A stretch of 64,000 nt of DNA, taken from Norana najaformis (lineage: Eukaryota; Annelida; Clitellata; Crassiclitellata; Hormogastridae). Each line of letters begins with the position of its first letter. Positions within the stretch are counted from its first letter, which is position 1. Below the pieces are notes generated by a model that did not search any database, was not told where the DNA came from, and saw nothing but the letters and a program-made list of their open reading frames with translations. The stretch lies in contig OZ029915.1 in assembly GCA_964023275.1 (NCBI GenBank), positions 40,727,238 to 40,791,237 of the forward strand, in the 5' to 3' direction. Made by a program: the position numbers and the translations under genes. Below, piece by piece: positions 12,631-24,895 of the stretch.

Positions 12631-14480
12631 CGAGCCAGTCATTCACTTTGGATACCAGGTGCACAGTGCTTCCAAACACTAGTGTGATGTTTCACTTCAT
12701 CTTTTTTATTCTAAATCGATCTTTGTAAGCTACGATTTTCTAGTCGGCTACTGTTGCTGAATTCCACCTAATTTACTATGATGCATTTAGATTTTATTAT
12801 TGCTGAATTATATTTGTATTTTTCTATTAGTGTTGCACCTGCACATTACAATAATTATGTACAACACGATCGATTGATGCCATTTGCATAATGGTAATTT
12901 TCAACACTTGTTCTCTAAGCTGCAGTTTTCATTAACATTCAACATTTCTATTGGGTTTAAGGGGCAATTGCCATCACTCGCCTTGGGCGCCAAACTACGC
13001 TACTGCGTGAAAGGTAAAATAAGGTCGATGTCAACGGCCCTGGCAGCCACATGATAAACTGGAAACCAACGGGGAGTAACCCTATGGACTTGGGAAGGAA
13101 GATACGCTGGAGCGCAGACACGTTATCAGCAATAGCAACTTTCCTTGATAGTTACAGTCGATAGTGACGATGGGAAATTTTCCGATTTCACATGACGCAC
13201 AAATTGAAATGAAAAGCAAATGTATCTGACCTCACATGACATCATATTACAGTCCAAGAGAATTAAGCAACGCTCGGTGGATAGGCGGCTACAGCCACAC
13301 GATTTTGGCGTCGAGTGATCAATGAATCGGAATAAACTAACTCGTCTGAGAGTTCGGATGCGCGTGGCTTTACTTGAAAGAGTCCAATTGAGAGCCTCGT
13401 ACACCAAAACCGCCTTTTACTCTTTTGTCTTAATACTATTATTGGCTGAAACAAGTCGCTGATAAGTTCATTCAGAGTCATTGTTACACAAACTCGTTTC
13501 TGACCGATTGTGTAGGCCTAGGCCTATACAAGAAGTATATCGGTGGCAGGGATGGGGAGCGGGAGTAGGAGGCAGCGGGGAAGGAGGCAGGTACGGAAGG
13601 ATGGAAACACGGCAGGTGGTCGAGATAGCAAGTGAAAAGAACTCTCCGATCATGATGCATGAAAACGCAGGAAAAACCGTGTTTCGCGAAAATCCAGTTT
13701 ACTCATGATAAAAATAAAGGATAATTTTGACTCGATAACACCCAGAATACAACGGAGGTGATGAAAAAATAATTTGCGTTTGCTTTGCAGCATTCCAGTT
13801 GTCTGACCCATCTTGCGAACTCACCAACACTGTACCTCTTGCTGTTTCTGCGAAGGTCTTTCACTGAAAACCGAAAACACTCCTCTTCCACAAAATCATA
13901 TCCCGATTCTTTCCCTTATCTTACTCTCCTGTTCAGTCCCTAACACCATCCACCGTACCTCTCTGACTGTCTTTCTGCCTGACTTGGATCTTGATTTGGA
14001 ACCGAACCCTTCCTGCCTATCGATTTTGTTTTAACTGAGCGCCTACGAATAAACTGGTTCCCTTGACTTAGCTATCGCTGGGCGTTGTAGAAATGTCGAG
14101 CTTACGATAAAGATTAGGCCTATCTTTAAACTGCTGGGTCATGTCCATGGACGTCGAAACGGTTTTTGAAGTCCTGTGTCAAGTCAGTGGGGTTGTCCAA
14201 AGATGTCATGTTGTTAGATCTGGACTTACGTGTGACTCGTATAACTGTACAAATCAGTTTTACAACCGAAATAGTAGCCCTTCAGTCTGGTTCCATGAAA
14301 AAGTTAACGAAAAATATGGGTAGGTACCCGTATTGAGAATGCGTAGGCCCTACGCCTGTTCAGTTTCAACGCTCATCTAGCTAGATATTAAATATTTGCG
14401 ATGCTTAAGCATCTAACCGCATTGGTCCTTGAATAAAAGCTGGGTTGCATGCTGCCATGACTTGCACAAGGTTCTCCAAC
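12631..14480. other. Intergenic interval between two convergent genes
   Basis: Composition changes here: CpG is rare up to about 12.9 kb and frequent from about 13.0 kb onward. A minus-oriented family A SINE-like copy lies at 13846-14112 and a possible diverged relative at 14140-14210. No polyadenylation signal for either flanking gene was firmly identified; AATAAA occurs on the plus strand at about 13333 and 13712 but is far from the 12630 stop. The open frames present have no recognised domain. Confidence 0.5.
13846..14112 (-). mobile_element. SINE-like family A copy
   Basis: Reverse-complement copy running from gaaggtctttcactgaaaac to gggcgttgtagaaatgtcga. The core cctatcgattttgtttt and the gagcgcct block are intact, and CpGs are partly kept, as expected for its CpG-rich surroundings. 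Confidence 0.75.
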
Positions 14481-17400
14481 TCAATTCCAATCGCGACCGA
14501 TGCATGACAAAACGTTCTCGGCAATTCGAGCGTAGCCAAACAGAACAACATAACCAGTCAGCATCACGAATTCAATTGTCTGACGCCGCATCCAACTGTC
14601 CACGACGGCTCCTGATGCAGACGATCGGGCGCAGACGCAGCCATCCGTATCGGCGTTGACCATCGACTTACCAGCGTGTCCATGCACGGTTGACCTTCCG
14701 TTGACCTTTACAAAACTGGCCATGTGTTTGGTCTCCTTCGGTCCGCTGAGCGGCATTTCCAGAACGTCTACATCGCCTCCGGAAAGCGAGTTGCGGAAGT
14801 GGACGGGGATTCGCTCCCTGAGGAACCAAATGACTCCGTCGTGGGCTCCGTAGAACGTGTCGTCCGAGCGATTGTAGTGTAGGTCGGCCGTCAGGAAGCG
14901 ACCCATCGATATTCGCAGCGCGTTCCTCGCCGCATCGTACGACACGGTGACGTTCCCGAAGGCCGAGTTGGCGTAGATGCCGACGTAGTCGGGGTGTGGT
15001 CTGGGCCGGGGGTCGGTCGGGAGGTCGGTGTCGTCCAGGGGGTCGGTGGCGTTGCACTCGGACCGGATGTAGGAGACGTTGAACCAGGGCTTTTCGCGCA
15101 ACAGTAGGTCGGAGATGAAGTACATGATCTGGCTGAGCCCTTGACTGGCGCTCGAAGACAGGCTGTTGGCAGTGACGAAGATGCCGAACCCCTTGTCTGG
15201 GTAGATCCACAGCTGAGACTTGTACGTCGAAATGCCTCCGGAATGCCACACGCGCTTATAACCTGCCAAGATGCATGAATAAAGACATCTGATGCGATGT
15301 AGCAGACGGTGTGAAATCATACTATGTCAAACGATGCTACGCTAACTGATGATATAAACAGACACTTATTATAGCACCGATTGCGGTATCTCACAATTCA
15401 CAAAATCGCTGCCTACGCTAGTAGTTCATTAGGTACAAAAGGTTCATTTGTATGCAAAAAATGCTCAGATCACTTAAAAAGTCACCACTGACGATCTCTT
15501 GCACACACGCAGAACCCAGCCAAGGGAGTTCCATCCAGAATTTACATGGAAATTATAGCATGTTCAGTAATTAAAGACCTATAAAGCATTATAAAGACCA
15601 TTCAAGACTATAGTCGTGTCACGAATGAATTAGTATGCTGCATAGATGGAGTAAGTGCGCGCTACAGAAATCGATCAAGCAGATCATCCAAAGCCAATAC
15701 GCAGTTCATCCAAAGCTAATACGCAGTTCATCCAAAGCTAATACGCAGTTCATCCAAAGCTAATACGCAGTTCATCCAAAGCTAATACGCAGTTCATCCA
15801 AAGCTAATACGCAGTTCAGTTCATCCGAAGCCATTACGCAGTTAATATGCAGTTCATTCAGAACTAATATGCAGTTAATCCGAAGCCAGTATGCAGTTCA
15901 CTCAAAAACTAATATGCTGTTCATCCAAAGCCAGTATTCGTATATTCAATAAGGAGAGCAACAGGGAGCTAATGAAATTTCGAGCTTGAAGAGGTTGTGA
16001 AATACGATGATCACAATTATTGGGGGTTACGTTAGAATTCGGTTTGTCCTACTCCCTCTGGGTCTGCTGGATGACCAACCTTCGGAAGGCGATAGCATTA
16101 AAGCGTTGGATGGCAACTGATAGGCGCTGAAACAGATGGCAGTCTCTCTTTTGTGGCCCAAACTCGGTTATGAAAGTAAGCCCTGCGTTATTAATTGGGC
16201 CAAGAGTTTCAAAAGCGAGCGGAACAAAATGATACTGCTGCAGAAGTGGGTTATATTTTGATGTTTTTCTGGATGCTGCTAGTTCCGCTGTTCCGGCCAG
16301 GATAGAAGTAGCTATCTCAGCGGCAACAACCGCGGCCTCGGCTGATCTGGCGCGGTATGATTCTGCAAGGTTTCACTAATAGTGGCGTCCCAGGCATCAT
16401 CATCATCATCATTATGTTTTTACTCAAGTTATATATGATCCCCCAGGAATTAAAAAATTCTCCGGAGAGAATGTTGTTGCTGTTGTTGTTGTTTGCTGTT
16501 GTTGTTGTTTGCTGTTGTTGTTCTTGTTACCGTGATTCACAACCAGACACAAAATTATCTGTTCGCATTCTGGCCACGCGTTAACGTGGCTCGGACCGTC
16601 AGACGTCCCTTCTGTATGGTGGTGCTGATGCCCCATTGTTATTGTGGGTACCTCTGTAGTAGTTGGTCATCCAGCCGAGATCGTAGGCAACATGGACATC
16701 GGAGACTGGACTCTTGGGTCGGACGAGGTCTCGGTCATTGAACTGGCGGACGCTGGCCACGTTTTGCTCGGCGTAGGTGTCCATCAGTCGTTGGGTGTTC
16801 GTCAAGATCGGCTTTCCGGTTGGGTCTGGGGAACGACCGACATTCAGATGGAAAGACATCCACTTCGTCATGTCGTGAGCCGTCGAAACTATCGATCCTG
16901 CCGGACCAGCCACGTCCACCTGGCTGTATGTCGGACACAAATATAAGCAAATGTAGCGAGGGCCTAGTGTGTAGCGCATGGTCTAAACACCCATTTTCAG
17001 CCACCCAGTCCAATTAGACTCGAAATGGGTACCCGTATAGATATTACCTGTCCTGTGTGGTATGGAAATGCCTATATCTGGCCCACAAAGATCCTCGTAG
17101 GACACATAATTTTGTACTCGAGTACTATTTGCGACCCATATCGGCAGCTCATACTGGATGCCAACAGGACTTAATTATCGAGTATCATGAAATTTATGCA
17201 GCCTGTAGCATATTGAAGATCCCTGCAGCTTTGGGATTAAGTACTAATTTGTACCCCGTCTAGGCGCCAACAGTATCATTTTAAGCATGGTACTGCGCCA
17301 TTTCTTTTCCTCTTCACCCCACTTGATTCCTCGCTCTGCACCCCTGCACGTTAGGTCTACGTACGCTGCTGCTCCAGGCAGTAGGCCTAATTACCCGGGC

Positions 17401-19565
17401 TTGCGTTGCTTAACTTCACCGTTCTTGCCAGCGTTACATATCTACAGCGTCTGACCTCTGTGAATACGATGCTAAAAAACCAGGGAAAATGCTCGTACTT
17501 TTGTTAAGAAACTATCATGTTCGAAGAATTGCTATTTGGTAGGAAATAGTTCGGCCAAAGACTAGGCTACGTCCATCTGTTGAATTTTGTTTAAAATTAG
17601 TTATGCTACTTTATTTATTTTAGTTATAATTCTCTTGCTTTTGTATAGGCTGTAGAGCAATGGAAAGTCTTTTAGGTTTATTCCACTTGTATCAGTGACT
17701 ACTTACTGGAGGAGGCCTATATCGACGGATCGATATTTTCCATCAACGTACGCGTAGGAAGCCGCCATTTTGTCTGGAGCTTTGAGGGCATCGAAGACGA
17801 ATCGAGTGGAATTCATCGACAGAGGTTCGAGCAGATAACTTCGAACCAGATCTTCCCAAGGCCTGCCCTCGAGGACTTCCGCCACATAGCCGGCCAAGGC
17901 ATACATGTGGTTGTTGTACAGGAAGTGAGTCCTGAAAGGAGCTTCCGGTTTGTGGTAGCGAAGACTACTACATTACACAAAGATACACATAAACACAGTA
18001 AAGTAAAACCCAAAGTCCAATAGTAGAATGTAAGAGAGGCGATCATTTCCTCCTCTTTAGACACTGAACCGGCAAATGAGGAACCTTAAAATCTTGGACA
18101 TCATGCACGGTACCAGCGCTTCGCAGGACTTGACGTTTAGGCCTATTTCCTAGCTTACGCTGGTACCAAATTATCCTGATTGGTGGAAGAGAAAAAAGTA
18201 CGCGAACAAGTAACTAGTCCAGGATCGTTACACGCTCAGCACCTTTGAACCAGCAATCGTTGGGTTACAAATCAAGCGCGCTACCGAATGAACCACAGTG
18301 TCACAAAGTTGATAAATTACACGGAAGAGATGGGAGAGTTTAATGAACTGTGTGCACAAAAAGGAGATCAACGACATCTGCTGATAAAAGTTGTGAGAAA
18401 ACCGATATGAACAGCTGTATGTCATCAACACAGAGGTGATGTAAACGTAAATTAAATTTAAATGTAGGCCTACAAGTCTTTCTATAGCGACCGTATGGCT
18501 TCGACCCTGCTCATTTGTCCATGAATTTATAGGGTGAGGTCCTTCACCACCCCTGCCCGTTTCAGTGGACCCACGTCGGTTAAGGGTCCCGTCTCTGATG
18601 GTCGCTAGAAGACGAGCTGTTCAGTTGTTAAGCAAATGTGGAAGATGAAAAGACTGAACAAAAGAATCTTGGGGTTTCACATTCAGTGGAAATACAGCGT
18701 AGGTAGAGACAGGAGATTTTCTGTGCAATTTATGTTTCATATAGCAGCGTCTAGTCGTGCCTAACAGATGGAAGGAAACACGAATAATATCATGAACAAT
18801 AATCTCCATTAAGGCTTTACAGATTGCACAGGTCGACGACGCTACGATTTCACTTAGTAGTTCCAATGTTTAACCTCATCTTATGGCATCAAAGGCCGTT
18901 GACGTCGCCCTCCTCCTTTATCCAGGCTTGGGACTGGCACTATCCGAGTACGGCAGTGGCGTATTTTCGATTTCATAAGATACATCGTGCAGGACCCATA
19001 ACGAGGTCACAGGGTTCAAAGGCTGATTCACAACACACTCGGCTTCAATATTCTCCCTCCTGGACTTTCGGCAGAGTGGTGTAGGTAAAATACAATGCTA
19101 ATTTATATCCGCCCGTTTACCAGTGGCGTAACTGACCGAGGGGTGGGCTGGGAACCGAACCCATCCTGAGGCCAAGACCATCAACCTTTGGATTTGCGTA
19201 GATACAGTCAGAAATATTTAGGTGTACCACCTGCCAAGGCCTAACTTGACTTTGTCGACGGAACGAGCATCGTACAATAAAGAGTATTCTCAAGGCAGTT
19301 ATAGTCTTAATACACAAAACACAATGCGATAGGCCGCGCCTTCTCCACTGTGGGGCCGTCTCTCTAGAACACTCTTCCACCAGACCTCCGATCCCTTGCC
19401 TGTTCAACAGTTCAAGAAACATTTTCCGCCCCTCTCAAGACGTTCCTATTTAGAGACCGTTAGGTAGCCGTGCTGCAGCGCCTTCGTGAGTCACCTAAAA
19501 GGCGCTTTACAAATTTAATGATACATACATACATACATACATACATACATACATACATACATACA

Positions 19566-19597
<32 letters not shown>

Positions 19598-21067
19598 ATG
19601 CAATCGAAATCTGACAATGCTCCTTACAATGATGAACAATAGTTTGGTGTAGGCCTACTCACTGGACCAATTGTTTACGAGTGAAGCGTTCTGGATAGGG
19701 CGCCAGCAGCAGCAAGAAATAATCCGGAATGCCCGTTCGGTGTGCCAACAGGTCTTCAAGGGTCACGTGATTCGTCAACAGGTTGTCGTAGAGTACGAAT
19801 GAGTCACCGAGCAGTTTACTTATGGGCGTGCTCCAGTCAAAACTGCGATCATATACACAGCGCTTCATGAATAATTTTACAAGTAGTTATCGCCAAGACC
19901 TACTTGCTAGTTTAGGCTGTAGGTGGATGATAGTTTCAGTTGTAAAAACAGTAATAACATGGACCACATAATTTGCCTACATATTTAAGATGTGATCAAC
20001 AGTTACAAATTCGATAAATCGATATGGAAATAAGTGTCTGAGAGACAATTATTATACGTAATATCATCATATGCACACATTATATTTTAATCATAGTGAC
20101 GCTTGTATAGGCCATACTGACATTGTATTATACAAGAGACAGACAGACAGGCAGACAGACAGACAGACAAACAGACAGGCAGACAGACAGAGGAAAAGAG
20201 AGATAAATAGACAGACAGACAGAAAAATAGGCAGAAAAAGAAAACTGAAGACCTACTGTATAAGCTATAAAGTACCAGAGGGGATAGGAGGGGTAAGAGG
20301 AGAAGGAGAAATAACAGGATGAGAAGTGGTGAAAGGAGGTAGAGTGGTTAGTAAGAGGTTAAGAAAGGTAAGAGAAGGAGGGTAAGAGGAGATAAAAAAA
20401 GGGCAACAGGAGGAGGAGGAGTAAGAGGAGAAGGATAAAAAAGGGGCAAGAGGAGGAGGAGGAGGGTAAGAGGAGGACGATGAAAAGCGGCAAGAGGAGG
20501 AGAAGGGGTAAGAGGAGGAGGAGTAAGAGGAAGAGAGGATAAAAAAGAGGATGAAAAGAGGCAAGAGGAGGAGGGGTAAGAGGAGGAGGGGCAAGAGTAG
20601 GAGGAGGGTAAGAGGAGGAGGAGGAGGAGGAGGACGTTGTGCGTCTGCGGAGGAGACCTTGAGCGCAGATGTTTGTGTTTTTCGATGAGGACGGCAAGAA
20701 GAGTGGATGTAAACGCCTTCGTCGTCGACGCAATTGGAAACAGTGTGTGTTCGTCGACCTTTGACCCGGCGGAGGTGTTGGCCAGACCGAAGCCCCTCTC
20801 CATCAGCACTCCCTCCGTCCGACCGACGATCGACACGGCCAGTCCCTGGATGTGTCGGCAGCGCATCGTCCAGTCTATGATCTCTTCGATCTGTTTCCGA
20901 TCATCGCCCGTTAACACCAGCGTCCCTGATCGACTCCCCGTTGGTCCGGCTGCTGCTGCTGCTGCTGCTGGCGTAGGATGTGCTGCTGCAGAGTCTCGCT
21001 TCCCGGCGGCCTCTGCCTCAGCAACCTTTGGCGACGACGACGAACGAATGGCGGAATAATAGGTCAA
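14481..21067 (-). CDS. Serine beta-lactamase-like protein (LACTB/AmpC/gigasin-6 type), 5' end unresolved
   Basis: Five exons read in frame on the minus strand: 21067-20658 (5' limit of the open frame, not a proven start), 19842-19663, 17964-17707, 16923-16652 and 15262-14481, with GT/AG borders and phases 2,2,2,1. They give 633 residues. The three motifs of the PBP-like beta-lactamase fold are present: S-T-T-K (S at 20726-20728, in PIASTTKAFTS), Y-N-N (Y at 17916-17918, in HFLYNNHMYALAGYVAE) and H-S-G-G (H at 15243-15245). A C-terminal beta-rich region resembling DUF3471-type tails follows, with several N-x-S/T sites (NVS, NAT, NVT, NRS), then a hydrophobic stretch (FVMLTGYVVLFGY) near the end. 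Glycosylation sites suggest a secreted or lumenal protein. In molluscs such proteins occur in shell matrix (gigasin-6); vertebrate LACTB is mitochondrial. The substrate is unknown. A signal peptide or anchor exon upstream is expected but not identified. Introns rule out bacterial contamination. Confidence 0.85.
15680..15935. repeat. 22-bp tandem repeat
   Basis: The unit ttcatccaaagctaatacgc plus ag is repeated near-perfectly about six times and then continues as degenerate copies. It lies between the last two coding exons of the beta-lactamase-like gene. Confidence 0.9.
16391..16530. repeat. (ATC)n and (TGT)n trinucleotide tracts
   Basis: Short atcatc and tgttgttgt runs lie just downstream, in transcript sense, of the donor of the exon at 16652-16923. 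Confidence 0.8.
18085..18305 (-). mobile_element. SINE-like family B copy
   Basis: Shares with 62525-62735 the blocks ttcctagcttacgc / ttcccagcttacgc, gtaccaaattat, and the final tRNA-like segment. On the minus strand that segment carries ggttcaaaggt, resembling a B box. It lies in an intron of the beta-lactamase-like gene. Confidence 0.65.
19315..19525 (+). mobile_element. L2/CR1-like LINE 3' end
   Basis: The plus strand, with a broken frame, reads FSTVGPSL*NTLPPDLRS and then APLKTFLFRD, the conserved C-terminal pattern of L2/CR1 reverse transcriptases (GPxLWNxLPxxIR ... FKxxLKTxLF). It is followed by the typical 3' tail ggcgctttacaaattt and a tetranucleotide run. An in-frame stop and frame breaks show it is dead. 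Confidence 0.7.
19526..19594. repeat. (TACA)n microsatellite
   Basis: About 17 perfect units directly follow the LINE 3' tail, so they probably grew from it. Confidence 0.95.
20139..20240. repeat. (CAGA)n microsatellite
   Basis: Interrupted cagacagacagg units within intron 1 of the beta-lactamase-like gene. Confidence 0.9.
20270..20640. repeat. 370-bp homopurine tract next to an exon donor
   Basis: Nearly all A/G on the plus strand (aggaggagga, ggtaagagg). In the minus-strand transcript it is a pyrimidine tract beginning within 20 nt of the donor at 20657-20656. The long open frames across it on the minus strand are low-complexity artefacts. Confidence 0.9.
20949..20971 (-). repeat. Coding GCA repeat (poly-alanine)
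   Basis: A ctg/gca run in the first recognised exon of the beta-lactamase-like gene encodes about seven alanines before the catalytic domain. Confidence 0.8.
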
Positions 21068-21149
21068 CGTGATTGTCTACGCATCGTTCCATCAGAAGAA
21101 AATTGAACAGATTTAGCATCTATACCTGAAGTCAGCATCTGTAACCAAG

Positions 21150-21320
21150 TGCAATGCAGTGCAGCGCACTATGCGATGCAGTGCCATGCAATGCGATGCA
21201 ATGCTATGCACTGCGATGTAGAACAATGTGATGTATCGTAATGTTATGTACAGTAATGTAATGATGTGATATGATGTGACGTGATGTTATGTGATGTGAA
21301 TTGTCTTAATGTAACAACAA
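21150..21320. repeat. Degenerate pentanucleotide array
   Basis: Loose five-base periodicity (gcgatgcaatgctatgc, then gatgtgatatgatgtga), grading from atgca-like to atgtg-like units. Confidence 0.75.
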
Positions 21321-21365
21321 CATCAAAGGGACAATATCGTATATATTAATCGTAATGTAATGTAA

Positions 21366-21460
21366 AACTCGAAGATAACTAAAGCGCTACTCAAAAGCTA
21401 AGCGCAGGGAAACAGCTTATTCACGAGCGCTTCGTCAAGTCAGAGGGGTTATCCACAGAT
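21366..21460 (+). mobile_element. Diverged SINE-like fragment (family A relative)
   Basis: aaagctaagcgcagggaaac followed by cagcttattcacgagcgctt and cgtcaagtcagaggggttat. The same variant recurs at 28248, so these two define a subfamily. Confidence 0.55.
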
Positions 21461-21739
21461 AGTCTTTAGAGCTAGAGAGGAAAGGAGACAGAGGTGCTGG
21501 TACGGTGGTTTGTGTTTATGTTGAAGGAAATGGGAAGACGGCGACAAAGTTTTATGAACGGGCTTATAGCGACGGAAAACATCTGATTACCGTATATTAA
21601 ATTGAACTGATTTACTTTCAGATTTAGAAGGGAAAAAATGATAACTTCCACAGCACCGGAGTCTAATGCACAATGCACCATTGTTAGCCAATGGTCAATC
21701 AAAACCAAAAATTGGTAAAAATAAAGTTCTTATGTACGA

Positions 21740-21930
21740 ATGTATTTATTTATGTATGTATGTATTTTTGTATATATGTATGCATGTATGTATTTTTTTA
21801 TGTAGGTATGTATGTATGTAGGTATGTATATATATGCATATGTGAGTTTGTATGTATATATGTGTGTATGTATGTATGTATGTATGTGTGTATGTATGTA
21901 TGCATGTATATATGTATGCATATGTGTATA
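21740..21930. repeat. (TATG)n microsatellite
   Basis: Interrupted tatgtatg units. The IYIY/MYVC-type frames here are artefacts of the repeat. Confidence 0.9.
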
Positions 21931-22165
21931 AAACACTTAATATAGTCTCTTATATAGCTAATATAGGCACGTAATATAGTACCTCGCTAAAACGCTGCCC
22001 ACGCTAGCCAAACGCTGATCGATTTGGAAGGGTAATTAAACCTACGCAGCTTCCCCAGGCATATCTGAGGGCACACGAGAAGGTCGAAGCATTCGGCTTC
22101 TCTAGTCATGTGACCGAACAGCTCCAGTGACGTCAAAGAAAAGATCCAAACATTCAATATCGTAA

Positions 22166-22330
22166 TCGTAATCTCGAGATTTCTACAGCGCTCAACGAAA
22201 GCCACGTCACGGGGACCAGCTTATTCAGAGGCGCTCAGTCAAAACAAAATCGATAGGCAAAAAGGGTTCGGTTCCAGGTCAAGATCCAAAAGTCAGGCTG
22301 AGAGACAGCGTGGCAGATACGGTACGGCAA
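22166..22330 (+). mobile_element. SINE-like family A copy, 3' truncated
   Basis: Begins cgtaatcgtaatctcgag, continues through the core and gggttcggttcc, and stops after the ggcagatac region. CpGs of the core are kept (ggcgctcag). Confidence 0.8.
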
Positions 22331-22734
22331 ATGCACTTAAAGCTTGTATATCATAAGCTTTAAGCTCAAATTAGACCACGATGGTGCACGTGTTCGAAAA
22401 TATTAATAGCGGTTGACCTAATTACAGTTTTGCAATTCGTGTCAAAAAAAGTTTACTTACCAGCGAAAGAAAACGAATTACTAAGTCCATTTGTATGGCT
22501 ATGTCGGCAACACAAGAGTGGAACCTGATCAAGAAGGAAGAATAAGATCTGTCTCAGAGTCCTATGTGGCTACGATGAGGACATTAAAGGCCACTCCTTC
22601 GCTGTCCAAGGAAGAACGGTTTCCGCGCGAAGACTGACGAAGATGCATGGCAGCTTGGGGAGGGGCTGCATTCATGAACCAGCCAATGAATGATACTCCT
22701 ACTCCGGCCCAACAGCTCTGCTCTGCTCTGTATC

Positions 22735-23790
22735 CTCTCTTGATGATCCTCCGTCGTTGCATCTCAGTCTCTTTTTCCTTCCCTCGCCTCCTCCTCCTAC
22801 TCCTCCGTAAGCCTACTTCTTATTCTTCCTTCTTGTTTCTCCTCCACAACATATCCTCTTATCCTCTTTTATCTCTGGTCTGCTTGTTCTTTTGATTCTA
22901 TCCTCTTCCTCGCCCTCCTGCAGCTCCTCCTTTCGCAGCCCATCTTCAGTCTTTGTGTGTGTGTGTGTGTGTGTGTGTGTTTGTGTGTGTCTTTCACCTC
23001 GTTCTCCTCTTTTGCCTAGCTCCTCCACTTTATGTACATATCTTGCCTCCCCTTTTCCCATCTTCTACGTTTTGCTTTTATCCTCTTGCTCAGCCTCCTT
23101 CAGCTCCTCTCTTTGCAACTCATCCTCAGCCTCTCTCTGTCTCTGTCTCTCTATCATTGTCCTCTTCCCCTTGTCTTCACTTCTCATCCCCTCGCCTCGA
23201 GTGCCGGACGCCGAACCCTCGTCGAGACGAGTATTTGCTCTTAAGCCCCGGCGTAAATTCACTGCTTAATTGATTGGCATCCATGGTCATCGTCGGCGCT
23301 TTCAAGCAACACAGGCCGACGACGACGACCACGCATACGGACAGACGAACGGACAAGGGCCACTTGCGACCACACGCACTTTACTCTCGACGATCGAGTG
23401 TCGGCTACAGATGCACGAAGAAAACGATGTCATTGCTCTGACATCATTCTCTTTCCTCTAGTCTCATCAACTTTAATTCTTCCTTCTTCTCCTCCCCCTC
23501 CTTCTGTTACTATTCGCCCGAATATGGCTTCCTTCTTCCACCTCCTAATCTTTCTTCTTCTTACTCTTTATCAGCACTCCTCTCTTCTTCTTCCTCCTCC
23601 TCCTACTTCTCTTTCTTTCATCTTCATCCTCTAATTTCTCTCTCTTCTTTTTCTCATCTTCCTCCTCCTATTTCTCTTTTATCTCTTCTTTCTCTAGCAA
23701 CTTCTTCTTTCTGTCATCTTCCTCCTCCTATTGCTCCTTCTTCTCTCCATCTCTTCCTCCTCCTATTTCTTCGTCTTCCATCCTTTCATC
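22735..23790. repeat. Pyrimidine-rich kilobase with (GT)n
   Basis: Dominated by ctcctcctc and cttcttctt on the plus strand, with a (gt)n run at about 22955-22991, and broken by a CpG-rich, non-repetitive island at about 23190-23420. Frames across it are low-complexity. Confidence 0.85.
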
Positions 23791-23953
23791 CGCTGTCTCC
23801 GAGGCTTCGTGATCCTAGAGCATCAGACACCGGTCATGCAGCGGTTGCGGAGAACGGAGCGGGGCATCTTCTGCAGGCGCATGATGATGCTGCCCTGACT
23901 GCGGAAGTTGTTGATATGCATCTAGTGTAGGAATCGAATTACCGTTTCAGGAT

Positions 23954-24081
23954 TCAGACGGATTTAGGAGCAACGACGAGGATGAGGACGACGACATAGA
24001 TATGATGCCAAAGCAAAGCAGTGACTGCGATGACGATGATGATGAATGCGGCACCGTCTTTGGAATTCGTGATTTCATTAC
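23954..24081 (-). other. Candidate exon encoding one hydrophobic helix
   Basis: The minus strand has an acceptor (tttctctgcag), then 41 residues to a stop: a short polar lead (NEITNSKDG) followed by about 25 hydrophobic residues (AFIIIVIAVTALL..., YVVVLILVV), ending APKSV. It could be the last exon of a single-pass membrane protein or, if a donor lies before the stop, an N-terminal anchor for the beta-lactamase-like protein downstream. The same bases on the plus strand are an acidic GAC/GAT repeat, so the valine/isoleucine run may be only a microsatellite effect. Confidence 0.25.
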
Positions 24082-24719
24082 CTGCAGAGAAAGCGATGCA
24101 GAAACATTTCGGCCTCAATATAGGACCATGGGAAAGGAACTTAGGCTAAAATCGAACAGTTAGACCGTGTGATATGTGTAGAATTGCACAGTGGCATACA
24201 GGCCCTATCAGAGGGGGATCAGCAAAGCCATTTGGCCCGGGCCTCACGTGGTAAGGGGCCTCGTCTTTACATACTGTTTTTCGTCAACTTTAAAATAAGA
24301 AAGAAGTGTGCTTATTCGAATAAAAAAATTCCTATTTATGATTCGGTAACTAGCAACAAATCTGTCGAATTCTTGTGATTTATTTTCTGATTAAATATTA
24401 AAATTTATTTCTCCTTTTTGTATTACAAATCACAACTGCGAAAATTTACGCAGCACGGTTGATGCATTTGTGTTAAAGAAATAATTGTATGAAAGAACAG
24501 GTCTTCTCCGAATGTGGAAGGAGTCTCAGTCATCAACCTAAAAGCATCTGAGAACGCATCAAAGGTGCTATATAGACACATATACACAGATATATGGCTC
24601 TATATACATAGTAAGTAAGTAAGACATTTGTTAACACGCCATATATCCATCGGCTGAGCGAGGAATCGTGTATATATATATAATATAATTATATACACAG
24701 CTTACATTCATACATACAT

Positions 24720-24895
24720 ATTTCATATATTCATATATACATGCATGCATACATACATGCATACACATACATACATATATGCATACATACACATACATGC
24801 ATACATACATACATATATACATACAAGCATGCATACATACATACATGCATGCATACATACATACATACATGCATGCATGCATACATAGATACATA
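24720..24895. repeat. (CATA)n / (TGCA) microsatellite
   Basis: Mixed catacata and catgcatg units over about 175 bp. Confidence 0.9.

Noticed and set aside
14668..15249. 193-codon minus-strand frame (Arg/His-rich) in the last beta-lactamase-like exon
   Set aside because: It is an out-of-frame shadow of the frame that carries HSGG and continues in phase from the previous exon.
18220..18300. tRNA gene on the minus strand
   Set aside because: It has a B-box-like element, but it belongs to a dispersed family (also at 62630-62735) and no cloverleaf could be drawn by eye.
20348..20733. Ser/Leu/Pro-rich minus-strand frames downstream of the STTK exon
   Set aside because: They are read-through into the intronic pyrimidine tract. 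A donor at 20657-20656 and an in-phase next exon at 19842 give the sensible protein.
14481..21067. Beta-lactamase-like gene as bacterial contamination or recent transfer
   Set aside because: Five exons with GT/AG introns holding the same SINE and LINE families as the rest of the window show a resident animal gene.
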